From contig MU631545.1 of NCBI GenBank assembly GCA_026770615.1, positions 124,258 to 145,989 of the forward strand: a stretch of DNA of 21,732 nt. Reading direction: 5' to 3'. This document shows positions 9,009 to 17,119 of this stretch, one piece after another. Positions within the stretch are counted from its first letter, which is position 1, and the number at the start of each line of letters is the position of its first letter. The stretch is from Pavlovales sp. CCMP2436 (taxonomy: Eukaryota; Haptophyta; Pavlovophyceae; Pavlovales). A program made the position numbers and the translations under genes. The notes below the pieces were generated by a model, which was given only the letters and a program-made list of their open reading frames with translations, did no database searches and was not told where the DNA came from.

Positions 9009-9524
9009 GGGCGTTGGGCGGCCGGTGTGTCCGTCGGCCGACGCGTGGATGTCGTGTGAGTCGGCGGTGGGGCGTGCGTGTCCGTAGTTGCCGTGCTCGT
9101 CATCCGCCCCGTGCTCGTCGCCCGCCGCGTGCGTGTGGTCGTAGAGCGCCTTGGGTACCTCGGGTGCGGTCGGCGACGTGTAGAGGCCTCGCTCACGCTC
9201 GGCGCGCTGAGCGAGTGCGATGATGTTGGATTGCGGATCTGGCGCCGTTTGGAACAGGTTGTAGGGCGAATAGATGCCCGTTGAGTAGCTCCCGTTCGAG
9301 TCGTCGCCTGCCGTAGTCCGCTGGTGCTGAGCGCGTGCGGCCTCTGCTCCGAAGCGCTCCTGCTCCTCCAGCCGCAGCTCTGAACGGATCTCGCCCCCGT
9401 ACCCGAGTCTGGAGTCGACTGCGCGCGAAGTAGTCGCGCCGCGGCCGCTGGGCAGCGCTCCGACGCGCCCGTTACCGCGCCCGCCGAGGTTGGCGGTGCC
9501 TGTGGCGCATGTGGATCGAGCTCA

Positions 9525-9704
9525 CGAAGTTGGGGCTCGTTGCCACCTTGTGTCCATCAGTTACAGAGTGATATGTAAGGGAGATATTTGAGCAGAGATA
9601 TGCTGCAGCGAGTTTTAAAAAAGAGAATGCAAAGTTCAAAGTAAAGAGTAAAAAGTAAGAAGATGAAGAAGAAGAAGAAAAACAAGAATAATGCACGCAA
9701 GTAC
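9525..9704 (-). other. Start of OS-9 intron 3 or truncation junction
   Basis: On the minus strand, donor GGCAAG|GTACTTGC is followed by a T/C-rich, low-GC stretch and a possible acceptor (CTCGCTGCAG near 9600). No downstream exon resembling the rest of an OS-9 MRH domain is found before the unrelated repeat protein begins near 9524. Confidence 0.45.
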
Positions 9705-10904
9705 CTTGCCAGTTAGCTCGCACTCAGTGCCGTTGCCGTACACCTGCTTGTAGTAAGTGGCCTTGCTGTCCAGCCCCGCATCGCTCACCAGCTCGCCCAA
9801 AAAGAACGCCTTCGCCTCCCCCTCCCAAGACTGCCCTCCCGCCTCCGCAGCCCCCGCCTTCGCCTTCTCCCCCGCCGGGATCTTCAAGATGGTCCCCACA
9901 GGCGTACCCGAGGCGATGCCCCCCGCCGTCATATCGGTGACGCCCCCCGCCCCGACCTCTGCCATGCCATCAGGAGTCCAGTAGGCACCAAGCGTGAAGA
10001 CCTGCGCGAGGGGGAGAAGGGGGGAGAGGGGGAGAGAAGGGGGGAGAGGGGGGGGATGAGCGTGTGAGGGGGAGAGGGAGAGGGAGAGAGGGGGGAAGGG
10101 GGGTCGGGTGAGCGTGCGGCATTTGCACTTGCGCGGCGGGTGTGCGATCGGAGGGCTTCGGTATCATGGCCAGGGGCGGAGGTACCATGGCTAGGCGAGC
10201 AGCGCTGCTGCGCGCGCGGCGGGTGCGTGCCTGCATGACGGCGTGCTTCTCCTGGTAGAACTGGTGGACGGAGCGCAGCATACACACTTCGTAGGTCCAC
10301 CACCCCTTCAGGCGGTAGAAGCAGGTGCCCGCCAATGGCTGCAGGTAGGTCGCAACCGCGGCCGCCGAGTGGGCAATCGCGGTCTCAGCGGCGGCGGCTG
10401 CTACCGCGTCGGCGTTGGCCGGGTCTGCGAGCATGGACTCGTCGGGCGTCAGCGGCAGCGGCAAGTGGCAGAGGTAGAGGCGGCCATCCTTCTTGCGCAT
10501 CCGCACGGCGCGCGTGCCATCGGCCGCCTCGGCGCGCGCAGCTGCACGTTGTACTGCGGGGGAGAGCAGGGCACGGGGGGGAGGAAGGTGACGAGCGGGC
10601 AGCAGGCTGCCCGCTGCCCAACCGCCGCGGCGTGCAGCCTCGGCCTCGAGCGAGAGCGAGAGCCCGTTGGCGCGTGTATCCACCCCCTCGTAGCTGGTGC
10701 ACACGCGCACACCTGCGGACCGGTGCGTTCCCTCTGTCCCCCCTCCACCGGCACGACGGTGGTGGTTCTCGGCGCGGCGGCCCAGGAGGCGGGCACGAGA
10801 GCGAGCAGTGCCAGCGCGCGGAGGGTGAGCGGGCGGAGGGCGCGGCTGGGGGCGCGCAGCAGGACGGCCACAGCCCGGTGCGGCTTCTCGGGGCAGGCGG
10901 CCAT
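9705..10904 (-). CDS. OS9: OS-9-like ER lectin (MRH domain), 3' end missing
   Basis: OS-9/Yos9 proteins bind trimmed N-glycans on misfolded proteins in the ER lumen and pass them to the HRD1 ubiquitin ligase for ERAD. ATG 10904-10902 (context AAAATGG) starts a signal peptide with core LRALALLALVPASWAAA. Exon 2 carries RLYLCHLPLPLTPDES and the MRH signature GTCFYRLKGWWTYEVC with VHQFYQEK (tryptophan pair and glutamine of the sugar site). Exon 3 carries VFTLGAYWTPDG and YYKQVYGNGTECELTGK, matching the family order. It ends at a GT donor (9704). The later MRH half, with the family's conserved Arg and Glu, is not in the window. Inside exon 2 a one-base frame conflict lies near 10530 between YNVQLRA and ADGTRAVRMRKK: an indel, or a different acceptor (after 10528). 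Identification is strong; exact exons are inferred. Confidence 0.8.
10002..10230 (-). other. OS-9-like gene, predicted intron 2, possible GC-AG type
   Basis: The acceptor is a very long pyrimidine tract ending CGCGCAG|GTCTTC. The best protein join (VHQFYQEKHAVMQ to VFTLGAYW) uses a donor CAG|GCACGC, a GC donor, phase 0. A GT donor downstream (ATG|GTACCT) would also keep frame but adds about 22 residues in a place where the family has none. Confidence 0.5.
10007..10107 (+). repeat. Polypurine G-rich tract
   Basis: About 100 bases on the plus strand are almost only G and A, with many runs of four to eight G. It is the pyrimidine tract of OS-9 intron 2 on the coding strand. Repeated units are GGGGGAGA-like. 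Confidence 0.85.
10554..10712 (-). other. OS-9-like gene, predicted intron 1
   Basis: Donor CAG|GTGTGC and acceptor CTCTCCCCCGCAG|TAC, 159 nt, phase 0. Splicing places YNVQL, typical of the start of the OS-9 lectin region, after the secretory N-terminus. An alternative acceptor ending GCGCCGAG before 10527 would keep the downstream frame instead. Confidence 0.5.
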
Positions 10905-10932
10905 TTTGGACCGCACCGGATCAGACCGCACT

Positions 10933-10955
10933 CTTGCCAAATTCTCTCGTTAAAA
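10933..10955 (+). repeat. Left copy of 23-bp inverted repeat
   Basis: Begins CTTGCCAAATTCTC and ends CGTTAAAA with one variable base between. The reverse complement is at 13025-13047 with one mismatch. Lies 29 bp upstream of the OS-9 ATG on the opposite strand, and 8 bp before an ATG on the plus strand. Confidence 0.8.
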
Positions 10956-11483
10956 ACCTGACGATGTCGTTTACTCGGCAGACGGATATACGGCGACGCG
11001 CGCGGAGAGGCCGCTGCAGCTCAGGGAGGCCTCCCGCGACCCAACTCAAGCGCGCGTAGGGCGCCCAGGCCACCCAACGAGGGCCTCGTCGGCTCGGCTC
11101 GCCTATTGCCGACAGCGCCTCGCCGCGGCGAGCCGGTGCGCGGACCCCTATGCCAGGCTCAGTTCGGCCTCGCCCGCGACAACCCCGGGAGGCCGAGGCG
11201 CGCCGCAGCCGGGCGTGAGATGTTCGCCGGGCTTGCGGGCGCTTTGTCACGCCGCGAGCCGCCGACGAGCGCCAATTGTGCGCTCGGTGGCCACTCCCCA
11301 GAGGCGCTCGAGCCGCAAATCAGGCTCTGAACTCACTTACCATAGGTTTTTATCGCCGTTTCATCCAGAAATTTAGATAAGGACCCGTCCAGCCGTAAGA
11401 GGGATGTGGAGGCCGGCCTGGCTGCGCGCGCCCTGACTCTCCTCCCGTCGACCGTCTGAGCGGCCGGCACGTCTGTCGGATGG
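10956..11483. other. Spacer inside the 23-bp-repeat unit; no supported gene
   Basis: A short plus-strand frame starts at ATG 10964 (MSFTRQTDIRRRARRG) and ends after about 32 codons; not recognised. On the minus strand there is a strong donor-like CTATG|GTAAGTGAG (exon end 11341) after LRLDGSLSKFLDETAIKTYG, so an exon on that strand (about 11341-11626) is possible but cannot be connected to anything. Confidence 0.35.
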
Positions 11484-12291
11484 TTGGGTCCTTTGCCGCG
11501 CTGTCCCGGCGCTGGCTTCGGCATCTCTGTCGTCGTCGCCGAGTGGACGTCAGTGGACGACGAGTCGCTCAGTTGGGCAGCCTTCGAGGACATCACGTTC
11601 ACGAATCTTCTGGTGCTGTTCAACATCCAGCTCGATGGCGTCCTGGTGCCCGCGTGGCACGCCGGGGGGGGGGGCGCTCGGCCCAGCGAGGCGGCGGCCT
11701 TCGCGTCGGTGCGCGCCGCTGTTGCCGCTGCGCCCGGTGGGTGCCAGGTCCACGGCGCGGTGCTGCCGGTGGGCGACGCGTAGATGGACTGCGTGCTCCT
11801 CGACCGTTACGTGCTCACGCTCGAACCTCCCGTCCAGTCGATGTCGTCACAGCGGCGGAGGTGGGGCGCGCCTTCCTCCGCTTGACCCCCGGCTCGCAGC
11901 TCTCACCTCTCCACCTTGCACCTCTAGAGGCGATCTTGCTCATCTGCGCCGCCGCTTACGCGCTCGTGCACCCAATGCTGTCGTGGGGGCAAACGCACGT
12001 CGGCCTCAACTTCGACCAGATCGGCGCCAAGGTGCTCATTGAGCACCTCGCGCGATCACGGAGGCGGGCATCAACCCCCGCGCGCCCGGCGGCATCGTTG
12101 CGAACGTGCACGCGCGGCTCGATGCGGTGGGGCGCGACCTAGACCTCGTCGATATCATGGTGCACGACTTCTGCAACCACTTCGGCAGCTACATGAGCGA
12201 CAGCCTCGACTACATCCTCCGCGCGCCGTGGCTACACGCCTTCCTCATGGACGACCGCTGCCTGCCTGGGGCCGCACTGCTTATCTGTTAA
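11484..12291 (+). pseudogene. Unidentified coding relic inside inverted-repeat unit
   Basis: Not recognised. Three consecutive frames read as one protein: FEDITFTNLLVLFNIQLDG and VLVPAWHAGG (11580-11660), then TAEEV-type helices such as TAAEVGRAFLRLTPGSQLSP and LLICAAAYALVHPMLSWGQT (11850-12000), then ITEAGINPRAPGGIVANVH and FCNHFGSYMSDSLDYILRAP to TAA 12289-12291. TAG 11781-11783 and shifts near 11840 and 12050 break it. The central part is hydrophobic but not clearly membrane-spanning. Flanked at 10933 and 13025 by a 23-bp inverted repeat, so it may be cargo or the mobility gene of a DNA transposon; no catalytic motif is visible to support that. Confidence 0.4.
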
Positions 12292-12519
12292 TATAAATAA
12301 CTAACTTACCGTATAGATAGCAAGGCCGACGTGTGACGAATAATTTTACCCACCCACCGGTGACGCTCTTAGTAGTTCCGCCTGGATAGCCAAGCTTGGC
12401 CATTTCAAGCCTGGCATCACCTCGCCGGCCCAGCCAGGTACAGCGCACGTACATAACCAGCTTGCATGTACGTGCAGAATGCACACGCCACACTGCCCAT
12501 GTTCATCCGTGCCGCGGGT

Positions 12520-12894
12520 CGAGTGCGCGCCAAAGTAGGCACTTGGGATGCGCAAGAGCGTGCACCAGAAGGCCGCAGCCGGCCACGAGGCCGCACGCTG
12601 CCTCGCAGCCCTTCCAGGCCTCGGCCGCGGAGCAGTATCAAAGCGCAAAAGGAGCGTCCGCTTCGCCCGAGCGCTCGGCCACCTCGCACGCGTGCCCACG
12701 CGCTCGACAGCGCGCGTGCACTCGGCGAGCGTCACCATACGTGTGTAAATCCCGCCCTTCCGCGCGCGGCACGTGGAAGCGCAGTCGTTTGTCCGCCCGA
12801 TGGCTCTGGGCAACGGCCGAGATTGGGTCCAACGGGCCGCCGCGAGCGCCACAGTCACCGGGAGCGCGGCGAAGGCCGCCACGCGAGAGGGTGC
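12520..12894 (-). pseudogene. Possible secreted Cys-rich protein relic
   Basis: ATG 12894-12892 opens with a signal-peptide-like MAPSRVAAFAALPVTVALAA, followed by NDCASTCRARKGGIYTRM and TLAECTRAVERVG. The next frame then reads ACEVAERSGEAD, a TGA, and YCSAAEAWKGCEAACGLVAG. The cysteine pattern is coherent only if a frame shift near 12690 and the TGA are crossed. No family recognised. A longer uninterrupted frame from 12987 to 12346 exists but loses the Cys pattern. Confidence 0.3.
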
Positions 12895-12895
12895 C

Positions 12896-13400
12896 ATGAG
12901 CAGAGCAGAGCGGATCGGGGTTTTACGCCGGCCGTACAGCGGCCGCCTCGCCCGCCGAGCGACGCGTCGTCCGCCGCGGCTCGGCACGTCGGCGCAGGTA
13001 CGCCGTACTTCACGAAGGCTGCCATTTTAACGTGAGAATTTGGCAAGCTCCTGGGTGTCCTGCGGGAGGCTACGGGTATGTATGATTGCCGCAATTCGTA
13101 GTGCTATGGCTGCCTCCCAGTTGGCCATCTCCCCTGCGCTCGTCAGCACAGCGTAGGGTAGGCAGTTTCCATCACCTCGTATGCTGACGGGGGTTTACAC
13201 TTGTCAGAAAGTCCTCAGGTTGCCAGCCGGTTCCTGTCTCTGCTCTGCGAGGTCGAACCTGTCGTCATCTTCTTCCTACTCTGCAGACGTCAGGATCATC
13301 TACTCTGCTCTGCTACCCTTAAGGGCGATGGCCTGAGTAGTTGAAGTTTATCATGCTCGAAGTTTAAGATTGGCCGTTAGACCAATTCCACTACATACTC
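12896..13400. other. Spacer containing right copy of the 23-bp inverted repeat
   Basis: 13025-13047 is the inverted partner of 10933-10955. On the minus strand it runs directly into ATG 13025-13023 (AAAATGGCAGCC). 13048-13400 has lower GC, no long frame and no recognisable RNA gene. Confidence 0.6.
13025..13047 (-). repeat. Right copy of 23-bp inverted repeat
   Basis: Reverse complement begins CTTGCCAAATTCTC and ends CGTTAAAA, one mismatch against the left copy. Flanking bases outside the two copies do not show an obvious target-site duplication. Confidence 0.8.
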
Positions 13401-13411
13401 GAAATGTGGGT

Positions 13412-13895
13412 GTCCTGCAGGTGCGCGTGGCCGCGCTCCGCTCCCTCATCGAGCTCGAGCCCGGGGCGGAATGGCATGGGCGAAGGACGAGCTCGGGCAC
13501 GTTCGCGAGCTGCTCGACGCGCTGTGCCCTGGCCACGCAGCGGCTTGGGTAAAGGCTCCCAAACGTGATCAGCTGCTCCACATGTGCATTGACATGAGCT
13601 TCACCCTCGGACACGCGCGCCCAAGCGGGCGCGCGAAGGGGACGGCTTGGGCGAAGGTGGCGGTGGCGACCAAGACTCTGAAGACGATAAGTCGGAAGGG
13701 CCAGATGCGGGGCCTCAGGACCTTCAGCCGGCCTCTACGACGTCGCGTTGGTGGCCAGCGCTGCGAAGCGCCGGACAATGTGTCCAACAGAATGCTGGTG
13801 GAGGTGGAGCAGCTCAGCCAACTGCTCGGCGGCGGCATCCACATTGCGCTGCTAGCATCTCTGCCGGCGGGATGTTGTATAAGATTAAGCGTTAG
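13412..13895 (+). pseudogene. Unidentified coding relic with basic and acidic regions
   Basis: Not recognised. Protein-like sequence runs VRVAALRSLIELEPGAEW, then in the next frame KDELGHVRELLDALCPGHAA and KRDQLLHMCIDMSFTLGHAR, then in the third frame APKRAREGDGLGEGGGGDQ, DSEDDKSEGPDAGPQDLQP and STTSRWWPALRSAGQCVQQN to a stop at 13895. Shifts fall near 13475 and 13620. KRAR could be a nuclear localisation signal. A GTCCTGCAG just before 13420 may be a splice acceptor. It lies immediately upstream of the copia-2 unit but no link is evident. Confidence 0.35.
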
Positions 13896-13917
13896 ACTTA
13901 TCCCACTAGTCGCAAAT

Positions 13918-13976
13918 GTCTGATGTCGGCCAAGTCTGTGAGTGAACACCACCGGTTGAACCATGCCGAGCCGCTA
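13918..13976 (+). repeat. Copy A of 57-59-bp dispersed repeat
   Basis: Contains GTGAGTGAACACCACCGG and TTGAACCATGCCGAGCCGCT. About seven differences from copy C over 59 bp. Followed by CTAATTAG. Same orientation as copy C, opposite to copy B. Confidence 0.8.
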
Positions 13977-14002
13977 CTAATTAGTCTCTCTCCTACATCC
14001 TC

Positions 14003-14081
14003 CCGCGTCACCGATCATCATCACCGATTTCACCGATCATTATCAACGATCATCACTCATCATCATCATCAACATGTCATC
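14003..14081 (+). repeat. TCA/ATC-rich leader
   Basis: Low-complexity repeats of CATCATCA and CGATCAT precede the first ATGs (14074, 14085). A similar ATC-rich tract lies after the protease at about 17450-17540. Confidence 0.7.
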
Positions 14082-14145
14082 AACATGTCAGGCGCCGGAC
14101 AGCGCGGAGCTGGTCTGGTCCTCGGACACCAGGACTGGACTATCA

Positions 14146-14237
14146 GTGAGTGAGAACCAGTCCGGGCGGCAGAGCGGATCTGCTGCCATAAGATAGAACA
14201 TGCAGCCTTTAAGGCGTCGTCTTTTCGTCTTTTGCAG
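14146..14237 (+). other. Predicted intron in the copia-2 leader
   Basis: Donor TCA|GTGAGTGAG and acceptor CTTTTCGTCTTTTGCAG|CTAC, 92 nt, with a good pyrimidine tract. The upstream exon has ATG at 14074 (MSSTCQAPDSAELVWSSDTR) and 14085. Splicing at these sites does not join either frame cleanly to the gag frame, which is open without a stop from about 14311; a second acceptor (ACTAAG) would. It is therefore a UTR intron or part of a broken gag N-terminus. Confidence 0.45.
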
Positions 14238-14406
14238 CTACTTTCACCATCGTTGTCCCTGCTGGCCACTCGCGCGGAGCGAGTGCTGCTCCAGCTAGCG
14301 CCGAGAGGACTAAGCTGAGAGACGCGTCAGGGCCGTATCCAACATAAGCTCATCGCGTTACAACGACACGCGTGCCCTGGACGGTGCGTCTCAGGACAAC
14401 AACCTG

Positions 14407-15643
14407 ATGAAGAACATGAAGAAGATCAACATGGCCGACCTCGCAGAGATGCCGACCAAGATCAAGCTCCTGCGCGAGCTCGAGAATGCGCTGTACAAAG
14501 CCAACCTGCCGACGATCGTCGAGCTCAGCATCGAGACAAACATGCAGGAGCTGATCTCGCGCCCGAAGTTTATCGAGCAGAAGATGCACCACAGCGGCCC
14601 GACTGCTGAGGCGTTCGCGCAGGCGAGCTCCCACATCGACGCAGTCGTCACGGCGAACTTGATCAAGTACGAGCGTACGGTGATGGATGTAGACGGGGCC
14701 CTGCGCATATGCGCCAACAAGTACATGACCGACTTCGTCACCGACGCAGAGAAGGAGCAGATCGATGTCGATACGATCCGCTTCAACGACCAGGTCTACC
14801 TCATTGGCGAGCGAGGCGACGGCGGCAAAACGATGGTGCGCGGCACTTTCGAGATGTCCGCCACCCCGTGCGACAAGTCGGAGGAGGGTTCCCCGCAGTG
14901 GACACCCTCTTTCAAGGCCATCGCCGACGCCGTCAAGCTCGAGGGCGTGCCGCAGCAGTCTCCGCTGCTGAAAGGCAGCGGCTCTGAAACCGCCTATGCG
15001 CCGGTTTCGGAACCTACCACGCCGGCGCTGGTGGCGTCTTCCAAGGTCCAGCGCTTCCGCGCCGATGCCAAGCGCATGATCCTCCGCGCCGAGTGCGAGC
15101 TCGACTCGCTCGCTGCGGACTTGGAGGTCAAGATCCGTGAGCTTCGCTGCAAGAGCGACGCGAGCAAGTACCCGAGTTACACCGAGTACCTCGGCAGCCT
15201 CTGGGACAAGTCGGCGGTCTGCGCACTCGGCGTGCTCAACGAGATGATCGCTGACGACGCGATGCGCTCCCTCAAGACGCACGTCGGCGTGCGCCAGTTC
15301 GACACCCAGTCCGCCATCTTCGAGAATATTTTCGACTCGATCACGCTGCGCTCGAGCCGGACCGACTTTGGCTCCCAGCTGCTCGTGCACGTCAGGGCCA
15401 AGTATCCCCTCGCCGGCAAGTCGAAGATCTCCTTCGAGGAGGGGCTCGCCTTGTACAACGACGCCAGAGTCGCCGCAGAGGCGGTCCCCACGAACGAGGC
15501 TGCTTGCTTTGAGGCTGTTCGACATCCTCGAGCTAATCCCTGAGGACGCCATGACGCTGCCCATCATCGCGCACGTCAAGCGCACGCCCCGGAGCGAGGT
15601 CAACATCACTCTCTACCAGTCCGTGATCAGTGAGCTGCGCTAG
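14407..15643 (+). pseudogene. gag: copia-2 gag
   Basis: ATG 14407 starts MKNMKKINMADLAEMPTK; the frame is open back to about 14311 without another ATG, so the true N-terminus may be longer. The 378-residue frame is helix-rich. Stretches such as LRELENALYKANLPTIVELS, YTEYLGSLWDKSAVCALGVL and ENIFDSITLRSSRTDFGSQL suit a retroelement capsid, although I cannot match a named gag subfamily. Near 15510 a one-base gain shifts coding to the next frame, which continues LRLFDILELIPEDAMTLP and NITLYQSVISELR to TAG 15641-15643. The next segment, with the zinc knuckle, is in the same frame right after that TAG. It may be a C-to-T change of a CAG codon, or a readthrough site; no readthrough context was identified. 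Confidence 0.65.
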
Positions 15644-15646
15644 CAC

Positions 15647-17119
15647 GTGATCATGTGCAAGATCCCTGTCGTCGCGCAGGCGCGCCGGGCGACGGGTGAG
15701 TCTGCCGGCGGCGGTGGCGGCGGCGGCGGCGAGACTTCCTCGGCAAACGCAGCATACAAGCAGCCCCCTCCCCGCGATGGCTGTTTCACATGCGGCGGCG
15801 CGCACTTCCAGCGCGACTGCCCGCCGCGCGGAAATGGCGGGCGCGGTACGTTCGGGGGGCGTGGCGCCTTTGGGCGCGACGGCTACGGTGGCGGCGGGCG
15901 CGACGGTGGCGGCGGCTACGGTGGCGGCGGGCGCGGCGGTGGCGGTGACGGCGAGCGCGGTGGCGGCGGGGATTCCCATGTCCCTGGGCCGGTGCGTAAA
16001 GTCATCCGCCTCCAGTCGGGTCAGCGCGAGTCCAACCGGGCCTACGCCAACGTGGCCCGGTGCCACAACCACTTCGAGTCGCTTGCAGGGCTCCCGGACT
16101 CCAGCGATCTCCCGGACTCCGATGCCAGCTCTGTCGCCTCCACGACAGAGCCCGACGAGTCGTGTATGTGGGGCGCGGAGGGAGTGGCGGCGCTCGCACA
16201 GCTCCCCAACCTACTCGAGAGTTTCTGCGACCTCCCCGAGCTCGTGCCCGGAGACGAGGCCGACTCCGAGTCGGAGGTGTCGGCAGCGGAGAGCTCTGCT
16301 GCAGCGCGGCGCGCAGCCGCGCGCCCGCAGAGGCCCGGCGAGTTCAAGGCCCCCAAGCACCCGGCCCCCAAGTACATCGTCAAATCGAAGCCCAAGGGAG
16401 TGGCCGCGCGCGGTGACAACTCCTTCCTCACCATGGCCAAGGCCGAGCAGCGGCACCAGCCGCGCTCCAAGGGCCTCCTCAGCGGGCGCAAGATGGAGCG
16501 CGACCTCGGCTCCTTCCAGCTCGCCAACGCTCGCTCGGCGCACGACCAGGAGACGGACGGTACGGTCATGCTCAACGTGGATTCGGGCGCCGACCGGCAC
16601 CTCTTGAAGCCAAAGGACATCACCAAGCGCAGGAAGGCGAGCAAGGGCTCGGTCGAGTGGAGCTGCAAGGGCTACCAGTCCGCCGCTTCGTGCGAGGGCT
16701 ACGCGGAGTTCAACCTCGGCAAGGGCAAGAACTCGGTCGACATCGAGGCACACGCGTGGGGCGTTGCCGACGTCACGACGCGGCTGCTCTCGGTGCAGCG
16801 CCTCGTAGCTGACGGGGTCGACGTGCACTTCAGCAAGTCCGGCTCCTACCTCGACTTCACCAAGGTCGGCGGCGGGCATCCCTATCGACGCGAACTCAAT
16901 GTGGCCTTCGCGCCCAGCGAGGACCTGCCGATCCAATCCCCAGCGGCAGCCCTCGGACTCGGGCAGATGACACCTCCCCAGCCCACCCTCGAAGCGGCCA
17001 GCAAGGTTGCCAAGGAGCTCTGCGAGATCCGCGCCGCGATGCAGGAGATGCGCGCCGAGCGCGCCGCGATGCAGGTGATGCGCGACGAGCGTAACGCGAT
17101 GCAAGAGATCCATCGATAG
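15647..17119 (+). CDS. copia-2 zinc knuckle, Gly-rich region and aspartic protease
   Basis: Frame continuous with the gag tail across TAG 15641; numbered here from GTG 15647, 490 residues; ATG 15653 is the first ATG. Cys46, Cys49, His53 and Cys58 (CFTCGGAHFQRDC) form a knuckle with CX2CX3HX4C spacing. Residues 61-110 are Gly/Arg-rich. Residues 150-220 are acidic and Ser-rich. The retropepsin motif is VMLNVDSGADRHLL (Asp312), with the flap-to-C-terminal part ending LLSVQRLVADGVDVHFSKSG at about 380. The last 30 residues are three near-repeats of AMQ-MR-ER, a probable coiled coil. TAG 17117-17119 ends it where integrase should follow. The coding is clean, unlike copia-1. It may be a truncated pol or a stand-alone gag-protease gene. 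Confidence 0.75.
   Translation: MIMCKIPVVAQARRATGESAGGGGGGGGETSSANAAYKQPPPRDGCFTCGGAHFQRDCPPRGNGGRGTFGGRGAFGRDGYGGGGRDGGGGYGGGGRGGGGDGERGGGGDSHVPGPVRKVIRLQSGQRESNRAYANVARCHNHFESLAGLPDSSDLPDSDASSVASTTEPDESCMWGAEGVAALAQLPNLLESFCDLPELVPGDEADSESEVSAAESSAAARRAAARPQRPGEFKAPKHPAPKYIVKSKPKGVAARGDNSFLTMAKAEQRHQPRSKGLLSGRKMERDLGSFQLANARSAHDQETDGTVMLNVDSGADRHLLKPKDITKRRKASKGSVEWSCKGYQSAASCEGYAEFNLGKGKNSVDIEAHAWGVADVTTRLLSVQRLVADGVDVHFSKSGSYLDFTKVGGGHPYRRELNVAFAPSEDLPIQSPAAALGLGQMTPPQPTLEAASKVAKELCEIRAAMQEMRAERAAMQVMRDERNAMQEIHR

Larger units (their letters stand above)
6403..9524 (-). pseudogene. Large unidentified gene relic: Gly/Tyr/His repeats, helical domain, proline-rich tail
   Basis: No family recognised. 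Following protein-like sequence on the minus strand from 9524: a charged segment (LRLEEQERFGAEAARAQ), then SYSTGIYSPYNLFQTAPD, then five repeats starting GEYDI-GGESRGLTGY (9008-8415). Next comes an Ala/Leu-rich helical domain (8300-7690, e.g. LGPKFRRAVLGRTCMREAA), then QQYLSAYHMIRDVVRRAG, a probable coiled coil (DADIARRLQELTAALSSR, near 7500), a proline-rich tail with PYALPKP units (7150-6740), and a possible end FTDYKLKLYQFLQPERDG to TAA 6405-6403. The frame breaks at about 8880 (extra G), 8628, TAA 7692-7690, about 7630 and again in the tail. The first 200 codons have no ATG, so simple ORF calling misses them. Could be a retroelement gag, a structural protein gene or a gene with short introns; decay is favoured because breaks fall in homopolymers. 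Confidence 0.5.

Noticed and set aside
10921..11250. 109-codon minus-strand frame upstream of OS-9
   Set aside because: Arg-rich translation typical of GC-rich non-coding DNA; overlaps the 23-bp repeat and the OS-9 start region.
13230..13265. Possible tRNA B-box (GAGGTCGAACCTG)
   Set aside because: No acceptor stem, A-box or cloverleaf could be folded around it.
14350..15609. 419-codon open frame on the minus strand
   Set aside because: Lies exactly opposite copia-2 gag, and its composition is that of an antisense shadow in GC-rich coding DNA; no domain recognised.
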